DNA of 64,000 bases, taken from contig CP070634.1 in the NCBI GenBank assembly GCA_020356105.1, positions 3,306,465 to 3,370,464 on the forward strand. The letters are read 5' to 3'. The number at the start of each line of letters is the position of its first letter. Position 1 is the stretch's first letter. A program made the position numbers and the translations under genes. The DNA is from Rhodospirillales bacterium (lineage in GTDB: Bacteria > Pseudomonadota > Alphaproteobacteria > UBA8366 > JADFVY01). Shown here piece after piece: positions 58,896 through 64,000 of the stretch. Under the pieces are notes generated by a model, which was not told the DNA's origin, searched no databases, and was given only the letters and a program-made list of their open reading frames with translations.

Positions 58896-59795
58896 ATGTC
58901 CATGATGCCGTTTGACGACCGCCCTGGCCACATATGGTTCGATGGGGAGTTGATCCCCTGGAAGGATGCCCGTGTGCATCTTCTCAGTCACGCGCTGCAC
59001 TATGCATCCGCTGTTTTCGAGGGTGAGCGCGTCTATGACGGGCGGATCTTCAAGTTGACCGAACATACAGAGCGCCTGCACGATTCGGCCCGGCAACTTG
59101 ATTTCCGGATCCCCTGGACGACCGAACAGATCGACGAGGCCTGCCGGCAAGTCGTGGCGGCGCAGGGAATTTCTGACGGATACGTCCGGCCGATCGCGTG
59201 GCGCGGCGCGGAAATGATGGGCGTTTCGGCGCAGCACACGAAGATCCATCTCGGAATCGCGGCCTGGGAATGGCCCGCCTATTTCTCGCCGGAGGCGCGG
59301 ATGGAGGGGATCCGCATGCAGATTTCGAAATGGCGTCGCCCCGATCCGCGGACGATACCCGCGAAGTCGAAAGCGGCGGGCCTGTACATGATCTGCACGC
59401 TGTCGAAGCACGCGGCGGAACGTGCGGGCTACAACGATGCGTTGATGCTGGACTGGCGCGGCCAGGTCGCCGAGGCGACCGGGGCCAATATCTTCCTCAA
59501 CATTGGCGGCACGCTGCATACGCCGACCCCGGACTGCTTCCTCGACGGCATCACGCGTCGCACGGTCATCGCGCTGGCCAAGTCGCGGCAGATCGAGATC
59601 GTCGAGCGGGCGATCATGCCGGAGGAGTTGGCCGATGCGAGCGAGGTGTTTCTGACCGGAACGGCGGTCGAGGTGACACCGGTCCGAGAGATCGACGGAT
59701 ACCGTTTCACCCCGGGCGAATTGACGCGGGTCCTGATGGAGGATTACGACGCCGAGGTGCACCGGGAGGTGCCGGTGACCCTCAACGCCGCCTGA
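58896..59795 (+). CDS. ilvE: Branched-chain amino acid aminotransferase
   Basis: A 299-residue fold-type IV PLP enzyme for the last step of Ile, Val and Leu synthesis. The start HIWFDGELIPWKDARVHLLS is shortened here to its core; ALHYASAVFEGERVY is conserved, the PLP lysine is Lys159 in AKSKAAGLYM, and Glu193 in VAEATGANIF contacts the pyridine ring. GGGGGTG precedes the ATG at 58896. It is divergent from the MarR gene, and the region between them should contain the promoters of both. Confidence 0.93.
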   Translation: MSMMPFDDRPGHIWFDGELIPWKDARVHLLSHALHYASAVFEGERVYDGRIFKLTEHTERLHDSARQLDFRIPWTTEQIDEACRQVVAAQGISDGYVRPIAWRGAEMMGVSAQHTKIHLGIAAWEWPAYFSPEARMEGIRMQISKWRRPDPRTIPAKSKAAGLYMICTLSKHAAERAGYNDALMLDWRGQVAEATGANIFLNIGGTLHTPTPDCFLDGITRRTVIALAKSRQIEIVERAIMPEELADASEVFLTGTAVEVTPVREIDGYRFTPGELTRVLMEDYDAEVHREVPVTLNAA

Positions 59796-59868
59796 CTGCG
59801 ATCCGATCGCTGCGATCGAGAGCGTTCCGTTCGCCCGGCCCGTCCGGCCGCGCCAGACCGAGGATACG

Positions 59869-60762
59869 TCAGTTGCCTGTGCCGAGCGCGCCCAGCCATG
59901 CGTCCACCTGGATCAGCCCGAGGAACACCAGCAGGGGAATCGGCAGCGACGCCAGGGCGATGGTTACCACGAACCACGGCCAGCGATAGAGCCTGGTGAA
60001 TCCGCTTATCAGTGCGATTCCGCCGCCACCGCCCAGCACCGAGTTGCCTGGCATGTTGATCAGAAGTGCGAACAAAAGATAGCGGTGGCGCAAGAGAAAG
60101 GCAGCAAGGCGTCCGGTGCGCGTCGTCCCGAGCCTCGTCTGACGAACGAACCGCGCCAGCGCGGATTGCTCTGTCGGTGCCGACGTATTCGTCAGGCCGT
60201 GCCGCGCGAGCCAGTGGCCGACCCATTCCACCGGCATGTAGCGGCCGGCGGCATAGGCCAGCGACAGCCCGGAAATCGTTGCCAGCCAGGCCGCCACTGC
60301 GCCGTCACGGCCGAATACCGTCATCATCAAGAGACCCATCTCGACGCTGGGCACAAATGGCAGCCCCAGCAGGATCGCCAGGGTGACGGCGCTGGCGACC
60401 AGCGCCCCCATCCCCATTGACTCGCGCAGCGATGCAAGGGTTTCGCGGATCTCGACCACCTCGAGATGGGACAGGTAATGTCCGAAGACGATCAGGGCGA
60501 CCCAGATCAGGGTGGCGATGATCGCGCGTAGACTTAAGAAATGCGAGGGCCGCAGCGCCACGAGAAGCAACAGAGTCGCCAGCGCCACCAACGAAGCCTG
60601 CGTGGCGAGGACCTTCAAGCCGGGTCCCGGGACCGGCCCGACCTCAAACAAGAATCGGTGCAGCAGTTCATGTGCGACCAGCACGAAAACGGCCCAGACC
60701 GCAACCGCAAGGCCAAGCCGTGCGACCGCCATCCGCCTCGGCGCGTCCGATGTCCCCTGCAT
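59869..60762 (-). CDS. Polytopic membrane protein, VTT/DedA-like
   Basis: A 297-residue membrane protein with about six or seven hydrophobic segments. The central part (about 135-275) with GLPFVPSVEMGLLMMTVFG and LATISGLSLAYAAGRY looks like the VTT/SNARE-associated (DedA-type) fold, whose members move lipids across membranes; the first 100 residues are three extra helices. The relation is weak and the function is not known. It is convergent with ilvE and lies 25 bases after the moaE stop if counted along the strand order, so its link to the cofactor genes is uncertain. Confidence 0.65.
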   Translation of the reverse strand: MQGTSDAPRRMAVARLGLAVAVWAVFVLVAHELLHRFLFEVGPVPGPGLKVLATQASLVALATLLLLVALRPSHFLSLRAIIATLIWVALIVFGHYLSHLEVVEIRETLASLRESMGMGALVASAVTLAILLGLPFVPSVEMGLLMMTVFGRDGAVAAWLATISGLSLAYAAGRYMPVEWVGHWLARHGLTNTSAPTEQSALARFVRQTRLGTTRTGRLAAFLLRHRYLLFALLINMPGNSVLGGGGGIALISGFTRLYRWPWFVVTIALASLPIPLLVFLGLIQVDAWLGALGTGN

Positions 60763-60787
60763 TCAGCCCCCGGCGCGGCGTTGGCGG

Positions 60788-61270
60788 CTATTTCGCCGCC
60801 TTACCCGCGGTTTGTCGCGGTTCTTTCCATCGCGCCGCCGCTGCGTCGTCGCTCTGTCGCGCGGCGACCCAGCGGGCGCCGGCATCGGTTTCCTCCAGCT
60901 TCCAGAACGGGGCCTTCGTCTTCAGCCAATCTATCAGGAATTCGCAGGACTCGATGGCCGCCTTGCGGTGGGCGCTGGCGGTGATCACGAGGACGATACG
61001 GTCGCCCGGTTCCAGGCGTCCGTGGCGGTGGACGATCAACGTGGCATCGAGAGGCCAGCGCCGTCGCGCCTCGGTCTCGATTTCGCCCAGCATCTTTTCC
61101 GTCATGCCGGCGTAGTGTTCCAGCGTCATGGCCGTGATTGGCCGCTCTCCCGCTATGTCCCGCACAAGGCCGAGAAAGCACGACACCCCACCGATATCGG
61201 TCCGGCCGGCCGTCAGCGCTGCGAGTTCGGCGCCGACGTCGAAATCCTCGCGTTGCACACGAACCGCCAT
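60788..61270 (-). CDS. moaE: Molybdopterin synthase catalytic subunit
   Basis: A 160-residue large subunit of molybdopterin synthase. The catalytic lysines are Lys117 and Lys124 in the string IDWLKTKAPFWKLEE, and HRKAAIESCEFLIDWLK is the family core. With MoaD thiocarboxylate it inserts the dithiolene sulfurs into precursor Z (cPMP). The C-terminus ends in a basic tail. It starts 3 bases after the moaD stop; the four genes mobB, moeA, moaD and moaE form one tightly packed operon. Confidence 0.95.
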   Translation of the reverse strand: MAVRVQREDFDVGAELAALTAGRTDIGGVSCFLGLVRDIAGERPITAMTLEHYAGMTEKMLGEIETEARRRWPLDATLIVHRHGRLEPGDRIVLVITASAHRKAAIESCEFLIDWLKTKAPFWKLEETDAGARWVAARQSDDAAAARWKEPRQTAGKAAK

Positions 61271-61273
61271 TTC

Positions 61274-61525
61274 TCAGCCGCCGGTCATGGGCGGAAACAA
61301 AGCGATCTCATCGCCCGCGGCAATGGCGGCGTCGAGACCTGCGAATTCGTGATTGACCGCAACGCGGATCGCCGAGGTGTCGCTCAGTGCCGCCTGGTAC
61401 GCGGGTCCGCGGGTCTTCAACCAGTCGATCAACTGGCCGACATTCTTGACGTCCGCCGGCAGGTCGACTGTTTCCTCGCCGGCACCCACGCGCTGCCGCA
61501 GCCAGGCAAAATACAGTATCTTCAT
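61274..61525 (-). CDS. moaD: Molybdopterin synthase sulfur-carrier subunit
   Basis: An 83-residue ubiquitin-like sulfur carrier. It begins MKILYFAWLRQRVG, has the usual AVNHEFA and GDEIALFPPMTGG strings, and ends in the double glycine that becomes a thiocarboxylate. Its ATG overlaps the moeA stop codon by 4 bases (ATGA). The size and the C-terminal GG leave little doubt. Confidence 0.95.
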   Translation of the reverse strand: MKILYFAWLRQRVGAGEETVDLPADVKNVGQLIDWLKTRGPAYQAALSDTSAIRVAVNHEFAGLDAAIAAGDEIALFPPMTGG

Positions 61526-62778
61526 GTCAGAACCTCGCTGAATGGCAGAAAATCGGCCGTGCTCCCGGACTCCAGATAGGTGACGTCGGCCGCCAAGTCC
61601 AGCAGACCATCGGCCTCGACCATGGATGACAGAATCCCGGCCCCGCTCCTGCCATGCTTGACTGCGAGCGGCATGCCATCCTGGCCGGTCTGCAACTTGG
61701 CGCGCACGAATTCCCGCCGGCCGGCCTTCTTGCTGTAGTCGAAATCGACCGTTACCCGATACCGGTGTGGCGATATCTCGGCGACCCCTGCCAGCCGCAA
61801 CAGCAACGGACGCGCCACTAGAAGAAACGTCACCAGGGCCGCGCCCGGGTTGCCGGGCAGGCCGACGATCGGCGTTGCTCCGATCTGGCCCATCGCGACC
61901 GGCCGTCCCGGTTTTATCGCGAGGCGCCAGAAATGCATGCTTCCACTGGCCTCCACCGCGGCCTTGACGTGGTCTTCTTCGCCGACCGAGACCCCGCCGG
62001 AGGTCAGCAAAAGGTCGTGGCATGCGGCCGCCGCCGAGAGCGCCTCGCGGATCACCGCGGCGTCGTCCGGCAGGATTCCCAGATCGCGCACCGTGCAGCC
62101 GAGCCGCGATACCGCGCCAACGAGCATATGCCTGTTGGCGTCGTAAATCGCGCCGTCGGGGAGGGGCTGACCGGGTTCGCGAACCTCGTCGCCGGTCGAA
62201 AATATGGCCACCCGCAACGGCTCGTAAACCACGACGTCGGTCTGCCCGACCGCCGCGGCAAGCCCCAGATCCTGCGGTCGCAGGCGCCGGCCCCGTCGCA
62301 GGATAGTCTGGCCCCGCTTGACATCCTCTCCGCGCCGGCGCCGGTTGGCGCCCTTGGCGATGCCCGGTGCAAGGATCACGTGATCGCCGTCCTCGCGGCA
62401 ATCCTCCTGCATCATCACCGTGTCGAGTCCGTCGGGCATGGCTGCACCGGTGAATATGCGGATCGCCTCACCGCGTCGCGCGGCCCGGCCGAGCGGGTGG
62501 CCCGCCGCGGCCCGGCCCGTCACCGGCAGACGCGTCTGTCGTGACGGATCGAGATCGTCGAAACACACGGCATAGCCGTCGACCGCCGAATTGTCGTGTG
62601 GTGGCACATCGGCAGCCGCCACGATGTCCTCGGCCAGCACGCGGTCGGCCGCCTCCGCAAGCGGTACCGTCTGAATGTCGCGCACCGGCCGAAGCCTCTC
62701 GTCGAGCAAGGCCAGCGCCTCATCCAGCGGCATCAAAGTGCCGCCATGCGCAAAACAATCGTCGCTAAGCTGTGCCAT
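61522..62778 (-). CDS. moeA: Molybdopterin molybdenumtransferase
   Basis: A 418-residue MoeA that inserts molybdate into adenylated molybdopterin. Key strings are the N-terminal PHDNSAVDGYAV, GAAMPDGLDTVMMQED, the MPT-binding SGGVSVGEEDHV, and VGLPGNPGAALVTF near the active site. The start at 62778 is preceded by the mobB coding end, with a 14-base overlap. It is the second gene of the operon. Confidence 0.95.
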   Translation of the reverse strand: MAQLSDDCFAHGGTLMPLDEALALLDERLRPVRDIQTVPLAEAADRVLAEDIVAAADVPPHDNSAVDGYAVCFDDLDPSRQTRLPVTGRAAAGHPLGRAARRGEAIRIFTGAAMPDGLDTVMMQEDCREDGDHVILAPGIAKGANRRRRGEDVKRGQTILRRGRRLRPQDLGLAAAVGQTDVVVYEPLRVAIFSTGDEVREPGQPLPDGAIYDANRHMLVGAVSRLGCTVRDLGILPDDAAVIREALSAAAACHDLLLTSGGVSVGEEDHVKAAVEASGSMHFWRLAIKPGRPVAMGQIGATPIVGLPGNPGAALVTFLLVARPLLLRLAGVAEISPHRYRVTVDFDYSKKAGRREFVRAKLQTGQDGMPLAVKHGRSGAGILSSMVEADGLLDLAADVTYLESGSTADFLPFSEVLT

Positions 62779-63286
62779 GCCGTACCTCGACCGCGAGGCC
62801 GGAATGTTCGAGGATGAAGTCGGCGATCGCCGAGACGTCATCGAGGCCGAGAACCGGCACCGGGAGTCCCCCGATGGCCTCGTTGCTCGCCACCGCGACG
62901 ATACGATTGTCTTCCATGCAGATCAACGGCTTGCCCAGCGCCGGCCGGTGCACTTCCAGCTTCGGGTGTTGGTACGTCTTGAACCCCTCCACCATGACAA
63001 GATCGACGGGCGTCATGTGTCGCAGGAGATCCTTGATGGCCGGCTCGCCGGCCTCTCGGTTTTCATGCATCAGCGCCCACCGCATGCCGCCGGAAATCAT
63101 GACCTCGGTCGCACCGGCACTTCGATGCTCGAACGAATCCTTGCCGGGCGTATCGATCTCGAAGGTGTGATGGGCGTGCTTGATCGTCGAGACCGTGTAG
63201 CCCCGGCCGGTGATCTCGGGCAAGAGACGTACCATCAGGGTCGTCTTGCCGCTCCCGCTCCAACCCGCAAGTCCAAAAATCTTCAT
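62765..63286 (-). CDS. mobB: Molybdopterin-guanine dinucleotide biosynthesis protein B
   Basis: A 173-residue P-loop GTPase. Walker A is GWSGSGKTTL (8-17), and the strings STIKHAHHTFEIDTPGKDS and EGFKTYQHPKLEVHR are characteristic. It helps attach GMP to the molybdenum cofactor; its presence means bis-MGD enzymes of the DMSO reductase type are likely in this organism. It ends inside moeA (14-base overlap) and starts 31 bases after the pgsA stop. Confidence 0.94.
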   Translation of the reverse strand: MKIFGLAGWSGSGKTTLMVRLLPEITGRGYTVSTIKHAHHTFEIDTPGKDSFEHRSAGATEVMISGGMRWALMHENREAGEPAIKDLLRHMTPVDLVMVEGFKTYQHPKLEVHRPALGKPLICMEDNRIVAVASNEAIGGLPVPVLGLDDVSAIADFILEHSGLAVEVRHGTA

Positions 63287-63317
63287 CGGTATCCCAAACC
63301 CGCTGCGACGTTGCCCG

Positions 63318-63929
63318 TTAGTCGGTCTTGGTCGCCGTCTCGTTTCTCGCATCGCCCGGAGTCTCTTCCGCCATGTGCCGCAGCCCCGAGCGCATGTAAT
63401 CGTAGCCGGTGATGATCGTCAGGATGGCGGCGATCCACAGCAGCGCTTCGCCGATCGCCACTGTGGTGAGCGCCGGATGAATGAACACCGGACCCGCCTC
63501 GCCGAGGATCAGGAATCCCAGCGCCGTCATTTGCACGCCGGTTTTCCACTTGGCCAGCTTGCTGACCGGCACGCCGACTTCGATGCCGGCGAGAAACTCC
63601 CGCAGGCCGGACACCAGGATTTCCCGGCAGAGGATGACGAGCGCCGGGAGGATCACCAGTCCGCGGATGCTGCCCGACCACACCAGCATCAGCAGCAGGG
63701 CCGCAACCAGCAGCTTGTCCGCGACGGGGTCGAGAAACCTGCCGAGGCTCGAGATCTTGCCCATGGAGCGTGCCAGCAACCCGTCGAAATAATCGGTCAC
63801 GCCGGCCAGGATGAACAGCACCAGCGTGACCCAGCGGCCGACATCGCCGCCGATCCAGAACATGCCGACGATCAGCGGGATCGCGAGGATCCGCGAGACG
63901 GTCAACAGATTCGGCAGGCTGTAAAGCAT
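63318..63929 (-). CDS. pgsA: Phosphatidylglycerophosphate synthase
   Basis: A 203-residue inner-membrane enzyme with about five to six helices that joins CDP-diacylglycerol to glycerol-3-phosphate. The CDP-alcohol phosphotransferase motif is complete: DG-x2-AR-x8-G-x3-D-x3-D in DYFDGLLARSM and GRFLDPVADK. It makes phosphatidylglycerol, the lipid donor for Lgt, which is encoded 12 kb away. GGAGAG precedes the ATG. It precedes the molybdenum-cofactor genes in the same direction. Confidence 0.94.
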   Translation of the reverse strand: MLYSLPNLLTVSRILAIPLIVGMFWIGGDVGRWVTLVLFILAGVTDYFDGLLARSMGKISSLGRFLDPVADKLLVAALLLMLVWSGSIRGLVILPALVILCREILVSGLREFLAGIEVGVPVSKLAKWKTGVQMTALGFLILGEAGPVFIHPALTTVAIGEALLWIAAILTIITGYDYMRSGLRHMAEETPGDARNETATKTD

Positions 63930-63945
63930 CGACTCTCCGGGACAG

Positions 63946-64000
63946 CTAGCTCGTCTCGTCCAGCGGGGGCATGCGTCGCGGCATTCTAGCGTTCGTCATG
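63946..64000 (-). CDS. C-terminal tail of an upstream gene, cut by the window
   Basis: A frame without stops enters from the window edge and ends at TAG (63946-63948), 16 bases before the pgsA start. The visible end reads MTNARMPRRMPPLDETS. In many alphaproteobacteria uvrC precedes pgsA, but 17 residues are too few to confirm that here. Confidence 0.35.
   Translation of the reverse strand, partial: MTNARMPRRMPPLDETS

Noticed and set aside
1-64000. CRISPR array, insertion sequence, prophage, rRNA operon or replication origin
   Set aside because: No regularly spaced repeats, transposase or integrase motifs, rRNA strings or DnaA-box clusters were seen on either strand.

Overview
The window looks like a chromosomal segment of a high-GC (roughly 65%) Gram-negative alphaproteobacterium, most likely near the Rhodospirillales. 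This is inferred from gene order, not from a database match: petABC for the cytochrome bc1 complex, moxR/DUF58/DUF4159 beside DUF1285-nudL-cca, prs-rplY-pth-ychF, lgt-midA-pgeF, a TetR/COQ9-like gene before a phasin, and pgsA next to molybdenum-cofactor genes. Outer-membrane porin, lipoproteins, lgt and glutathione enzymes fit a Gram-negative envelope. There is no phage, integrase, transposase, plasmid or CRISPR signature; almost everything is chromosomal backbone.

Layout. 1-5 kb: a truncated multi-PAS signalling protein, a tRNA-Gln, an MFS transporter with a DUF3775 gene, and a first ECF sigma/anti-sigma pair. 5-11.6 kb: an acyl-CoA synthetase, a DUF4197 protein, pyroglutamyl peptidase, a secreted EF-hand protein, a second ECF sigma/anti-sigma/periplasmic-sensor operon, then msrB and chaC. 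11.6-18 kb: a palindromic repeat pair, a TPP enzyme with an acyl-CoA dehydrogenase, and a lipoprotein with a large MscS-type channel. 18-27 kb: an SGNH esterase, a five-gene quinone/electrophile operon read away from its LysR regulator, a cytochrome P460 protein, and an AT-rich leader in front of a porin and a small lipoprotein.

27-36 kb: the moxR-DUF58-DUF4159-vWA operon and the divergent DUF1285-nudL-cca operon. 36-47.7 kb: two tandem secreted paralogues, hemF, trmL, petABC, mtnP with a VOC protein, a dienelactone hydrolase, and the ychF, pth, rplY, prs run. 47.7-55 kb: an M24-fold protein without metal ligands, pgeF, a MidA-like methyltransferase, lgt, ubiK, a YbjN protein, proC and ybaK. 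55-64 kb: a TetR-type regulator and phasin with a very clear promoter, csaA, a MarR/response regulator/histidine kinase operon, ilvE, a membrane protein, moaE-moaD-moeA-mobB, pgsA and the tail of one more gene.

How the parts work together. Several units are self-contained regulons: sigma plus membrane anti-sigma (twice), LysR plus detoxification operon, TetR plus phasin, and MarR plus two-component system. Respiration (bc1), haem synthesis (hemF), molybdenum cofactor, nucleotide and tRNA maintenance (prs, cca, trmL, pth) and envelope biogenesis (lgt, pgeF, pgsA) fill the rest. The best candidates for new biology are the YhaJ-like quinone module, the MoxR/degenerate-vWA operon, the metal-less M24 protein, the tandem secreted paralogues and the operator-bracketed phasin promoter.
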